Assembly (NCBI GenBank): GCA_039815415.1
Contig: JBCBZH010000071.1
Coordinates: forward strand, 1-16,467
Source: JBCBZH01 sp039815415
Lineage (GTDB): Bacteria; Bacteroidota; Rhodothermia; Rhodothermales; Rubricoccaceae
Direction of reading: 5' to 3'
Length of the DNA stretch: 16,467 nt
Below are positions 7,011-14,851 of the stretch, one piece after another. The translations under genes were made by a program, and so were the position numbers. The notes beneath the pieces are model-generated. The model made no database searches and had not been told where the DNA came from. It saw only the letters and a list, made by a program, of their open reading frames with translations. The number at the start of each line of letters is the position of its first letter. The first letter of the stretch is position 1.

Positions 7011-10000
7011 CCAAGCGAATCCCGTAGCAGGCGCTCTTGCTCGGCGGCGTGCACCTTCGCCGATCCCGTTGCCGGGCTGGCGGCGGCGGGCCGACCGGCA
7101 TAGGTCACCTGATGGTTGCAGTCACCCTCGTGGAGGTCGGTCAGCAACGCGTTGAGGCGCGGCTGCACGAACGTCCATGCGCCCATGTTCTGCGGCTCCT
7201 CCTGCAACCAGACCACCGGCTTGCCCTTGACGCGCGCCAGCTCGTCGGCCACGGCGGCCTCCGGGAAGGGGTAGAACTGCTCGAGGCGAGCCACGGCCAC
7301 CGACTCGGGATTCTCAAGGGCCTCGCGGGCCTTCATCACGTCGTAGTAGACCTTGCCGGAGCAGATCACGAGTCGCTCGGCGCTGTCCTGACCAGATGCG
7401 ATGAAAGGTCGGTACTCGCCATTCGTCAGCTCGTCGGCGGTCGCTACAGCCTGCGGGTGGCGGAGGAGCGACTTCGGCGTCATCAGGATGAGCGGCTTGC
7501 GCGAGGTCTGCTTCACCTGGCGGCGCAGTGCATGGAAGTAGTTGGCGGGCGTCGAGTAGTTGGCGACGATCATGTTGTCCTCCGCACAGAGCTGAAGGAA
7601 GCGCTCCAGTCGAGCGGACGAGTGCTCGGGGCCTTGCCCCTCGTAGCCGTGTGGCAGTAGCATCACCAGCCGGGACGTCTGGCCCCACTTGGCCTCCGCC
7701 GCTGAGATGAACTGGTCGATCATGATCTGGGCGCCGTTGACGAAATCGCCGAACTGGGCTTCCCACATCACCAGCGCCTCGGGTTCTTCGACGGAATAGC
7801 CGTACTCGAAACCGAGCGCTGCGTACTCGCTCAGAAGCGAGTCATAGACCTGAAAGCGAGCCTGCCCGTTGCCGGGGCCGCCCTCGGCCACGTGATTGAG
7901 TGGGATGTAGAGGCTGCCATCGGTCTGGTCGTGCAGCACCGAGTGGCGCTGGCTGAACGTGCCCCGGCCCGAATCCTGGCCGCTGAGGCGCACCGGCGTG
8001 CCTTCGAGAAGAAGGGACCCAAACGCGAGAGCCTCGGCGAAGGCCCAGTCGATCTGTCCATTCTCGAGCTGCTGGGTCTTGCGTGCGAGCAGGCGCGCCA
8101 GCTTCTTGTGAACCGTGAAGCTCTCCGGAGCCTCTACAAGAACGGTCGTGATGCGGTCCAGTACCTCGCGTGGGGCCGCCGTGTCTGGAACCGTCGTGTC
8201 TGGGACCGCCTCGGGTACGGCCTCTGGCTGAGGAATCGGCTGTGCATCCCGATGTTGCTCGGCCAGCTCCTTCGTCTCCTCAAAGGCCCGGTCGAGGATG
8301 GACTTGAAGTCGTCCAGAATCTCCTCGGCGCCTTCGGGCGTCAGCTCGCCGCGCCGGAGCAGCAGCTCGAGGTAGAGCTTGCGAACGGGCCGATGGCTGC
8401 CGATGTCCTCGTACATCAGCGGCTGCGTGTAGCTCGGCTCGTCGCCCTCGTTGTGGCCGTACTTGCGGTAGCAGACCATGTCGATGACGACATCCTTGTT
8501 GAACACCTGGCGGTAGTCCAGCGCCAGACGAGCCACGCGCACACACGCCTCGGGATCGTCCCCGTTGACGTGGAAGATGGGCGCCTGAATCATGCGCGCC
8601 ACATCGGTGGCGTACGCCGACGACCGCGAGTGCATCGGGAGCGTGGTGAACCCGATCTGGTTGTTGACCACGAGGTGGATGGTCCCGCCCGTTTTGTAGC
8701 CATCGAGCTGACTGAGGTTGAGCGTCTCCGTCACCACACCCTGCCCAGCGAACGCCGCATCCCCGTGGATCAGCAACGGCAGTACCTTGTCGCGGAGCTG
8801 GATCTCGGCCACGTCCGGCTGAGCCTCAAGCAAGCGCTGCTGCTTGGCCCGCACCATGCCCTCCACCACCGGGTTGACTGCTTCGAGGTGCGACGGGTTG
8901 GCCGCCAGCATCAGCTCGACGGTGGAGCCCATCGGAGACGTGTGCGTGCCGGTCTGGCCGAGGTGGTACTTCACGTCGCCGGAGCCCTGAACGGCCTTCG
9001 GATCGATGGTGCCCTCGAACTCGGAGAACACCTCGCGGTAGGGCTTGCCGAGGATGTTCGTCAACACATTGAGGCGGCCCCGGTGCGCCATCCCGATCAC
9101 CACATCCTGCGCCTCCTGGTCCGCCGCATCCGACAGGATGGCGTCGAGGAGCGGAATCATGGTCTCGGCACCCTCGAGCGAGAACCGCTTATGGCCGATG
9201 TACTTGGTGTGAATGAACTGCTCGAGGGCCTCGGCCTCGTTCAGCTTCTCGAAGATGCGCTTCTTGCGCGCCGTGTCCAGCGGATCGCGGAACTGCTGCG
9301 GCTCGATCCGCTCGATGAGCCAGCGCTTCTCCTCCGGCGAGGAGATGTGCATGAACTCACTCCCGACGTGGCCCGTGTAGGTGTCCCACAGCGTATCGAG
9401 AATGTCCCGGAGCGACATCTTGTCCTTGCCCGCCAGCCCGCCATGGCCGCCTGCGATGCCGCCCGTGAGGAACATGCGGTCGAGGTCCCAGACCGTCAGC
9501 CCGTAGGAGGCCGGGTCCAGTTCGGTGTGGTTGCGTGGCTCAAAGCCGAGCGGGTTGGTGTCGGCGAGGAGGTGCCCCCGCACACGGTAGGCACGGATCA
9601 GGTCGTAGACGCGCGCCTGCTTCTCAATCTTCGAGAGTTTGTTCTTGCTATTGAGCGCCTTCTTGCCGAGCGATGGCGTCGAGTCGGCCGTTCCGTGAAA
9701 CGGAGGCGTGTGGATGTTCAGGCTGGCGAACACCTCCTCGTAGAACCCGTGGTTTCCCGTCAGCAGCTCCGCGATGTGCTTCAGGAACTCGCCGCTCTCA
9801 GCGCCCTGGATCACGCGGTGATCGTACGTGGAGGTCACGGTCATCACCGGGCTCAGCCCCAGGCGCGACAGCTCCGCCGGATCCATGCCCTCGTACTCCG
9901 GCGGGTAGGCAATGGCACCGACGGCGATGATGACACTCTGCCCCGGCATCAGGCGCGGCACACTCATCACCGTCCCGATGCCGCCGGGGTTGGTGAGCGT

Positions 10001-10801
10001 GGCCGTCGTGTTCTGGAAGTCCGTCAGCTCGAGGCCACCGTCGCGGGCACGCTTGACGATGTCGTTGTAGGCGCCGAGGAAGCCTGCAAAAGAGAGCGAC
10101 TCCGCTTCCTTGACGTTCGGAACAAGGAGTTGGCGCTTGCCACGCTTCTCGATGTCGATCGCCAGCCCGAACGACGTCGAGGCCGGGTCGATGCGCTCGA
10201 AACCGCCGTCGTCGGTGTGACGGAAGGCCGCCTTCATACTCGGCACCGTTTCCATCGACCGCACGATGGCGTAGGCGATCAGGTGTGTGAACGAGACTTT
10301 GTCGCCCCCGGTCACCTTCTGGCGACGGTTGATGAGGCGCCGGTTCTCGGTGAGCAGCTTGACGGGGATCTCGCGGACGCTGGTCGCGACCGGGATCGTC
10401 AGGCTCGCCTCCATGTTCTCGACGATCTTCGAGGCCACGCCACGCAGGGGCGTCGTCTCGGCGCCCTCAGGCACGGAGATCTGAGGACGCGCTGGAGCCG
10501 AAGCCGCACCGTTCGCCGAGCTGGCGGAGGGTGCTGCCGGAGCGCTCGGCGCTGGGCTGGCGGCAGGCTGAGGTGTGCTGGGCGCCGGAGCCTCATCGGG
10601 CTGGCCGTCGCCGCCTGCAGAGGGTGCGATAGACGACACCTCGCTGGATGCCTCTCCCGGAGCGGCTCCGATGGTGGCCGTGAACGTCGGGCCCGGGTCG
10701 AAGTCGGCGAAGAACTCGCGCCAGCTCGCGCTGACGGACTCGGGGTTCTGGAGGTACTGCGCGTAGAGGTCCTCGACGTACCCGCTGTTGAATCCGAACA
10801 T
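6998..10801 (-). CDS. kgd: Multifunctional 2-oxoglutarate decarboxylase/dehydrogenase E1 with N-terminal succinyltransferase domain
   Basis: This TCA-cycle enzyme decarboxylates 2-oxoglutarate with ThDP and, in this fused architecture, carries an E2-type acyltransferase domain on the same chain. The 1267-residue order is: an E1 N-terminal segment MFGFNSGYVEDLYAQYL (1-40), an Ala/Pro/Ser-rich linker (about 45-110), an E2 catalytic domain (about 115-350) with TSTYDHRVIQGAESGEFL (His328), then the E1 body from about 390. E1 motifs are VIGMAHRGRLNVL (His573), HGDAAFAGQGVVTETL (Asp681), VVNNQIGFTT, CYRKYGHNEGDEPSYTQP, LSGQDSGRGTFSQRHS and LPHGYEGQGPEHSSAR. No lipoyl domain is present. This matches the KGD/OdhA type known from actinobacteria and also found in Bacteroidota. 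The ATG at 10801 begins the conserved N-terminus; the frame runs open to 11107 but that extension looks non-coding. A separate lipoylated E2 and an E3 would be encoded elsewhere. Confidence 0.96.
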   Translation of the reverse strand: MFGFNSGYVEDLYAQYLQNPESVSASWREFFADFDPGPTFTATIGAAPGEASSEVSSIAPSAGGDGQPDEAPAPSTPQPAASPAPSAPAAPSASSANGAASAPARPQISVPEGAETTPLRGVASKIVENMEASLTIPVATSVREIPVKLLTENRRLINRRQKVTGGDKVSFTHLIAYAIVRSMETVPSMKAAFRHTDDGGFERIDPASTSFGLAIDIEKRGKRQLLVPNVKEAESLSFAGFLGAYNDIVKRARDGGLELTDFQNTTATLTNPGGIGTVMSVPRLMPGQSVIIAVGAIAYPPEYEGMDPAELSRLGLSPVMTVTSTYDHRVIQGAESGEFLKHIAELLTGNHGFYEEVFASLNIHTPPFHGTADSTPSLGKKALNSKNKLSKIEKQARVYDLIRAYRVRGHLLADTNPLGFEPRNHTELDPASYGLTVWDLDRMFLTGGIAGGHGGLAGKDKMSLRDILDTLWDTYTGHVGSEFMHISSPEEKRWLIERIEPQQFRDPLDTARKKRIFEKLNEAEALEQFIHTKYIGHKRFSLEGAETMIPLLDAILSDAADQEAQDVVIGMAHRGRLNVLTNILGKPYREVFSEFEGTIDPKAVQGSGDVKYHLGQTGTHTSPMGSTVELMLAANPSHLEAVNPVVEGMVRAKQQRLLEAQPDVAEIQLRDKVLPLLIHGDAAFAGQGVVTETLNLSQLDGYKTGGTIHLVVNNQIGFTTLPMHSRSSAYATDVARMIQAPIFHVNGDDPEACVRVARLALDYRQVFNKDVVIDMVCYRKYGHNEGDEPSYTQPLMYEDIGSHRPVRKLYLELLLRRGELTPEGAEEILDDFKSILDRAFEETKELAEQHRDAQPIPQPEAVPEAVPDTTVPDTAAPREVLDRITTVLVEAPESFTVHKKLARLLARKTQQLENGQIDWAFAEALAFGSLLLEGTPVRLSGQDSGRGTFSQRHSVLHDQTDGSLYIPLNHVAEGGPGNGQARFQVYDSLLSEYAALGFEYGYSVEEPEALVMWEAQFGDFVNGAQIMIDQFISAAEAKWGQTSRLVMLLPHGYEGQGPEHSSARLERFLQLCAEDNMIVANYSTPANYFHALRRQVKQTSRKPLILMTPKSLLRHPQAVATADELTNGEYRPFIASGQDSAERLVICSGKVYYDVMKAREALENPESVAVARLEQFYPFPEAAVADELARVKGKPVVWLQEEPQNMGAWTFVQPRLNALLTDLHEGDCNHQVTYAGRPAAASPATGSAKVHAAEQERLLRDSLGLAE

Positions 10802-10943
10802 GCTCTGGGGCGCTAGTGGCGCTGGTAGAAGGGCGTTCTGAAGGTACGCCGCGCGCTCGCAGCCGGATTCCGCTAGACGGGCTAAATGGTGAATGATGCC
10901 GGGTGAAGTCTCACCTGAACAGGACAGGGAGCGGGCTCTGGGA

Positions 10944-11068
10944 TGCAGAGGACGGAAGGGATGGAAGGATTCTCTCCTCACCCTCCAGCCTCTCCACCCC
11001 CCATTGCTGCTGATCCCATCGAGTTGGCGAACCGCAGATTGCTCTAGAACCGTCCTCCGTCCTCTGCA
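10944..11068. repeat. 125-base intergenic unit with perfect 13-bp terminal inverted repeats
   Basis: TGCAGAGGACGGA (10944-10956) and TCCGTCCTCTGCA (11056-11068) are perfect reverse complements separated by 99 bases. They lie in the 330-base gap (10802-11131) between kgd and the LTxxQ gene. No target-site duplication is visible and there is no gene inside. It could be a MITE-like relic or a large cruciform or RNA structure in the kgd leader. The rest of the gap holds one dispersed word copy (11021) and the LTxxQ terminator. I found no TAnnTTTG box for kgd. Confidence 0.55.
11021..11030 (+). repeat. Dispersed word copy, kgd-LTxxQ gap
   Basis: GAGTTGGCGA, one base from GAGCTGGCGA, preceded by TC. 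It lies inside the 125-base inverted-repeat unit. The same variant occurs at 3463-3472 in proA. Confidence 0.5.
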
Positions 11069-11073
11069 CACGG

Positions 11074-11104
11074 AAACGGGCCGCCCTCCGAAGAGGACGG
11101 CCCG
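11074..11104 (-). terminator. Intrinsic terminator of the LTxxQ gene
   Basis: On the minus strand CGGGCCGTCCTC pairs with GAGGGCGGCCCG around a TTCG loop (11077-11104), with one internal mismatch in 12 pairs. TTT follows (11074-11076). The C(UUCG)G loop is the classic extra-stable tetraloop. It starts 27 bases past the stop codon at 11132. Confidence 0.8.
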
Positions 11105-11131
11105 CACCCGAGACGGAATGAGCGAGGAGAA

Positions 11132-12106
11132 CTAGCGACGTCCGCGACGGCCCGCGCCGCGCATGCCCCGGCGGCCCTCGCCAGCCCGGCCGACGCGCTG
11201 CCCGCGCGCCATCATCCGGTGCAGGGCAATGGTGGCTTTCTGCTCATCGGTGAGGATGGACTCGGCTCGCTGGCGAAGCGCCATGCGCTCATCCGACATC
11301 TCTTCCCGCTGGGCGCGGCGGGCTTCACGAAGTGCCTGGCGGTCGAGCTGGCCGTCGGCGTCGAGGTAGGGCCGGAGGTCCGGGGCGCCCGGCGACATGC
11401 GGATGCGCTCCAGGCGGATGGCCTCCATCTGCTCCTTCTGGGCGCTGGTCAGGCTGAGGGCGGCTTCACGAGCGGCCTTGGCAGCGTCGCGCCGCTCCTG
11501 GGCGGCCTCCATGCGCTCGATCTGCTCGGGCGTCGCATTGGCGCGGCGAGCGGCCTGCTGCTGCTCTCGCAGCGCCTCCGAGCGCGACTGGAACGTGCTG
11601 GCGTCGATGGCACCGGAGCGGAACTGCTCGACGAGCGCCTCACGCTCGCCGCGTGCAGCCTGGCGGCTCTCGCGGAGGGCCTCACGCTGCTCCTCGCTGA
11701 GTTGAGGACCGCCAGCTCGAGCCCGGGCGCCGCGGCGGAGTCCGCGCCCCATGCGTCCGCGCTGACCACGACCCATGCGAGCCTTGCCACCTCGGCGGGC
11801 ACGGTCGCCGCGCTTGCTGATCGCCTCGTCCCGAGCGGCGAGGAGCGTTTCGATCTGGTCGGCCGTCAGGATGTCGGTGGCGTTGGCGGCTACGCCCCAA
11901 GCGTCACCGGGCTGGCGATCCTGGCGCGACGGAATCGTCAGCGCGTCGAGTTGAGATTTCTGCGTGTCGGTCAGGTCTGGGACGGCGCGAGCGATTCGGT
12001 CGGAGAGCGACCGTTGGGTGCTTGGCTGAGCCGACGCGGCGGCAGCAAAGAGGAGCCCGAAGGCGAGGGCAGGCAGGGTACGTCGGAGGAAAGGAAAGCG
12101 AGTCAT
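11132..12106 (-). CDS. Secreted LTxxQ-motif protein (Spy/CpxP-like), Arg-rich
   Basis: The 324-residue protein starts with a Sec signal peptide: basic MTRFPFLRRT, a hydrophobic core LPALAFGLLFAAAA and the cleavage-like ASAQ near residue 27. The mature part is helical and extremely rich in Arg, Ala, Glu and Gln. It repeats the LTxxQ signature of the Spy/CpxP family: LTDTQ (45-49), LTADQ (80-84), LSEEQ (136-140), LTSAQ (219-223) and LTDEQ (285-289). Spy and CpxP are periplasmic chaperone or stress proteins, usually about 160 residues with two such motifs, so this one is about twice as long. A Gly/Arg/Met-rich patch spans 105-133 and a very basic tail ends the protein. A short DADGQLD segment near 249-255 recalls an EF-hand loop but is incomplete. 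It has its own terminator. A role in envelope stress is inferred from the family. Confidence 0.85.
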   Translation of the reverse strand: MTRFPFLRRTLPALAFGLLFAAAASAQPSTQRSLSDRIARAVPDLTDTQKSQLDALTIPSRQDRQPGDAWGVAANATDILTADQIETLLAARDEAISKRGDRARRGGKARMGRGQRGRMGRGLRRGARARAGGPQLSEEQREALRESRQAARGEREALVEQFRSGAIDASTFQSRSEALREQQQAARRANATPEQIERMEAAQERRDAAKAAREAALSLTSAQKEQMEAIRLERIRMSPGAPDLRPYLDADGQLDRQALREARRAQREEMSDERMALRQRAESILTDEQKATIALHRMMARGQRVGRAGEGRRGMRGAGRRGRR

Positions 12107-12150
12107 GGGAGTGGGAATCGTGGGGGGACGACGGTGATGTGCCCACGGTA

Positions 12151-12166
12151 CGGGCGCTTCAGCCCG
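12151..12166. repeat. Small hairpin upstream of the LTxxQ gene
   Basis: CGGGC (12151-12155) and GCCCG (12162-12166) enclose GCTTCA. On the plus strand TTTC follows. Because its neighbours are both on the minus strand, it would fall in the leader of the LTxxQ mRNA or downstream of the epimerase. It could be a weak terminator or a chance stem. Confidence 0.35.
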
Positions 12167-12257
12167 TTTCGTTCATCCCTCAGGCCGATAGTGCAGCATT
12201 GGCGGCACCCCGCCACGACTCTGCAACAATCGCCACGGCTTCGACGCCAAACCGCTC

Positions 12258-12267
12258 TCGTCAGCTC
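12258..12267 (-). repeat. Dispersed word copy, LTxxQ-epimerase gap
   Basis: On the minus strand it reads GAGCTGACGA, preceded by TC, one base from the consensus. The identical variant occurs in the gap at 14842-14851. Confidence 0.5.
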
Positions 12268-12288
12268 GACACATGCGCCCTCCGAGCG

Positions 12289-13284
12289 CTACAGCCAGCC
12301 TGCCTCGCGATACCACGCGACGGTCTCAGCTATCCCCTGCCCCAGTCCCACCTCGGGTACGTACCCGACCGCTGCCTCGGCCTTCGAGCTGGCGCAGATC
12401 CATGTGTGCTTGGCCGCCTCCGCCTTATCACGCGTCAGAGGCGGCAACGAGCCCGTGATTCGTCCAGCCACTTCTGCCAACGCTCCCGCCGTCCCGATCA
12501 GGGCACCGGGCACCGGGAGTCGCACCGTCCGGCGCCTGAGTGCCCGCTCCATCGCTTGCTGGACTTCGTCCCACGAGTAGCCGCGCGTCCCGACGAAGTA
12601 GGTCTCTCCCACCGTGGCATCCGACTCCGCCAGCTCGATCATCCCATGCACGAGGTCTCGGACGTGGATGAGCGAGAGACGGGGCACGTCGCCTCGACCC
12701 ACGACCGCGAACAGGCCCCGACTGGCGCCCTTGATCATCTCGAAGATGTCCGCCTCGCGCGGGCCGTACACAGCAGGCGGGCGGATGATGACGACCGGCA
12801 AGTCCGGGAACTGCTTCCAGATCTCGGCCTCCATGCGCGCCTTGCTGCGTCCGTACATCGAGATGGGTTCCGGGATGTCTGTCTCGATGGCCGGAAGGGC
12901 CGAGCCATCTGGCGCAAGGCGGTTCGGGCCCATCGCCTCGAGGCTGCTCGTGACGAGCACCTTCTGCACGTTGGGTGCGTGCTGGCGAATGGTCTCGAGC
13001 AGCACCAGCGTGCCGTCTACATTCGCTCGGTCCAGCGCCTCCTGATCCCGAGCGCGCGTCAATCCGGCGACGTGGTAGACAACTTCGGCGCCGTCCACGC
13101 CCGTCGCTAGCGCGTCGGTGTCGTGCAAGTCCCCGGTCACCAGCTCGACATCCAGGCCCTCCAGCCACTTTGGGCTGGCGCGGACGAGGGCCCGGACGCG
13201 GGTTCCACGCCGCAGCAGCTCTTCCACGAGGTGGCTTCCGACGAAGCCGGTGCCGCCAGTAACGAAGGCGAGAGGGGCGCTCAT
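12289..13284 (-). CDS. NAD-dependent epimerase/dehydratase (extended SDR)
   Basis: This 331-residue Rossmann enzyme begins MSAPLAFVTGGTGFVGSHLV, with the extended-SDR dinucleotide motif GGTGFVG at 10-16. Asp52 follows in VTGDLHD, and HVAGLTRA lies at 71-78. The catalytic Ser is within VTSSLEA (111-117), with the YGRSK motif (Tyr144, Lys148) and then VVIIRPPAVYGP. Substrate-side residues from about 180 include LIHVRDLVHGMIELAE. The overall look is that of dihydroflavonol-reductase or 3-beta-HSD/GalE-like SDRs, whose substrates range from sugar nucleotides to isoprenoid alcohols. The substrate cannot be told from the sequence. Its ATG overlaps the rlmD stop by four bases (ATGA at 13281-13284), which implies translational coupling and co-transcription with rlmD. 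Confidence 0.9.
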   Translation of the reverse strand: MSAPLAFVTGGTGFVGSHLVEELLRRGTRVRALVRASPKWLEGLDVELVTGDLHDTDALATGVDGAEVVYHVAGLTRARDQEALDRANVDGTLVLLETIRQHAPNVQKVLVTSSLEAMGPNRLAPDGSALPAIETDIPEPISMYGRSKARMEAEIWKQFPDLPVVIIRPPAVYGPREADIFEMIKGASRGLFAVVGRGDVPRLSLIHVRDLVHGMIELAESDATVGETYFVGTRGYSWDEVQQAMERALRRRTVRLPVPGALIGTAGALAEVAGRITGSLPPLTRDKAEAAKHTWICASSKAEAAVGYVPEVGLGQGIAETVAWYREAGWL

Positions 13285-14765
13285 GCCAGCCGCAGCCCGA
13301 CCACGCTCTCCACGTGGTGTGTGTGTGGAAACATGTCGACCGGCTGCACGGCCTCAATGGTGTAGGCCGCTGCCTCCATGAGCATCGCGAGGTCTCGAGC
13401 TTGCGACTGCGGGTTGCAGCTCACGTACACGATCCGCTCGGGCCGCAGGTGCGCGATCTGACCGACCACCTTGGGGTGCAGCCCCGCGCGCGGCGGGTCC
13501 ACGATCAGCACATCCGGGCGCCCATGCTCGTCAATGAGCGCGGGCTTGAACAGCTCCAGCATGTCCCCCGCCACAAACGTGCAGTTCTCGACGCCATTGG
13601 CCGCCGCGCTGGCGCGAGCGTTCTCGACGGCCTCCTCCACCAGCTCGACGCCCACCACCTTCTCCACGGCATCCGCCACGAAGAGCGAGATGGTCCCGGC
13701 ACCACAGTAGAGGTCATAGACCGTGTCGGTCGGCTTCAGGTTCGCGAACTCGCGGGCCACAGCGTAGAGGCGCTCGGCCTGGACGGTATTGGTCTGAAAG
13801 AACGCGTTCGATGCGATCTCGAACGTGTGCGGCCCGATGCGATCCCGGATCACGCCCGGCCCGAAGACGGTGTGAGCCGCCTCCCCGAAGGCCGTCTGCG
13901 CCACGCCCGAGTTGATGGTGTTGATGAGCGTCGTCACCTCGGGGAACTCCGCCTGCAGGAATGCCGCGAAGGCGTCCATCCGCTCAGGCTTGTACCCGCT
14001 CGTGACGAGGTTCACCATCCGGTCCTCGGTGTGAGCCGACTGGCGGATGGCGAGGATGCGGAGGTACCCCCGATGCTCATGCGCGTGCCACGGATTCCAG
14101 CCGTTGCTCTTGGCGAACTGGCGGACGCCGTTCACCAGCCGCGCGCTCCACTCGCTCTGGAGATAGCACGCCTTCAGGTCCAGAACCTTGTCGAAGCGTC
14201 CCGGCACATGGAGTCCCAGCGCGAAGTCTTTGTCATGGCTCTCGCCCGTCGCAATCTCCCAGTCGGTCAGCCAGCGCTGCGCCGAGAAGGAGAACTCCAT
14301 CTTGTTCCGATAGAAGTAGGTGCCGCCCGATCCGTCTGTGGGGTCCGCACCGAGCGGAGGGCGCACGTCGGCAGTCGCCAGCTCGAGCCCGGCCCTCTGA
14401 AGAGCACCGACAGCCTGCTCGCCCTTCATTTCGAGTTGGGCGGGATACTGAACGTGCTGCCACTTGCAGCCGCCGCACGCGCTGGCGTACTCGCAGCGCG
14501 GGTCGGTGCGCAGCGGGCTCGGCTCGATCAGCTCGAGGAGCCGCGCTTCAGCGAAGCTGGTCTTACGCTTGAACACCCGCGCCCAGATGCGGTCGCCCGG
14601 CACGGCCCCCGCCACGAAGACCACATACCCTCGGCTATCCTCGGACGCTCCCAGACGGACCAGGCTCTTCCCCCGGTCCGCACAGGCCTCCATCGTGACA
14701 TCGATCTCAGCGCCACGTTTGGGGCGCAAAAAAGGGGCATCAGGCACGGGAACAGACTCAGACAT
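13281..14765 (-). CDS. rlmD: 23S rRNA (uracil-C5)-methyltransferase, RlmD/RumA type
   Basis: This enzyme methylates C5 of a uracil in 23S rRNA (U1939 in E. coli) using S-adenosylmethionine. A TRAM-like RNA-binding segment covers about residues 15-80. Four cysteines for a 4Fe-4S cluster are present: Cys91, Cys97 and Cys100 in CEYASACGGC, and Cys200 in LDLKACYLQ. The methyltransferase half has NAFFQTNTVQAERLY (320-334), the SAM motif DLYCGAGTISLFVA (351-364), DPPRAGLHP (423-431), the nucleophile Cys450 in YVSCNP, and the base Glu486 in THHVESV. The chosen ATG at 14765 gives 494 residues starting MSESVPVP. An ATG at 14786 would add seven residues. E. coli RlmD has about 433 residues, so there are modest insertions. 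Membership of the wider TrmA/RlmCD family is certain, while the exact uridine target is inferred from the iron-sulfur cysteines. It overlaps the epimerase and is divergent from the kinase. Confidence 0.92.
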   Translation of the reverse strand: MSESVPVPDAPFLRPKRGAEIDVTMEACADRGKSLVRLGASEDSRGYVVFVAGAVPGDRIWARVFKRKTSFAEARLLELIEPSPLRTDPRCEYASACGGCKWQHVQYPAQLEMKGEQAVGALQRAGLELATADVRPPLGADPTDGSGGTYFYRNKMEFSFSAQRWLTDWEIATGESHDKDFALGLHVPGRFDKVLDLKACYLQSEWSARLVNGVRQFAKSNGWNPWHAHEHRGYLRILAIRQSAHTEDRMVNLVTSGYKPERMDAFAAFLQAEFPEVTTLINTINSGVAQTAFGEAAHTVFGPGVIRDRIGPHTFEIASNAFFQTNTVQAERLYAVAREFANLKPTDTVYDLYCGAGTISLFVADAVEKVVGVELVEEAVENARASAAANGVENCTFVAGDMLELFKPALIDEHGRPDVLIVDPPRAGLHPKVVGQIAHLRPERIVYVSCNPQSQARDLAMLMEAAAYTIEAVQPVDMFPHTHHVESVVGLRLA

Positions 14766-14790
14766 TCGATCACAGAGCAGGGCCATCGAA
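14765..14790. repeat. Short inverted repeat at the rlmD start
   Basis: TTCGAT (14765-14770) and ATCGAA (14785-14790) are 6-bp inverted arms with a 14-base spacer, touching the rlmD start codon. It could be a regulator half-site pair or chance. Confidence 0.3.
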
Positions 14791-14841
14791 GATATCGGTG
14801 GACCGAGGACGGGAGACGGAGGACAGATGGAATGGAGCCTC

Positions 14842-14851
14842 GAGCTGACGA
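14842..14851 (+). repeat. Dispersed word copy, rlmD-kinase gap
   Basis: GAGCTGACGA, preceded by TC, one base from the consensus and identical to the copy at 12258-12267. It lies in the 133-base divergent gap, where I saw no TAnnTTTG box for either gene. Confidence 0.5.

Noticed and set aside
7892..10816. A 974-codon open frame on the plus strand
   Set aside because: It is exactly antisense to kgd, whose motifs are unmistakable. Its translation is Val/Arg/His-rich with no domain, the usual antisense shadow in GC-rich DNA.
10944..11068. Intact insertion sequence
   Set aside because: The unit is 125 bases with no transposase and no visible target duplication, so it can at most be a relic or MITE-like element.
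10802..11107. N-terminal extension of kgd
   Set aside because: The frame is open, but the extra 102 residues are Arg/Ser-rich and overlap the intergenic inverted repeat. The family N-terminus starts cleanly at the ATG at 10801.
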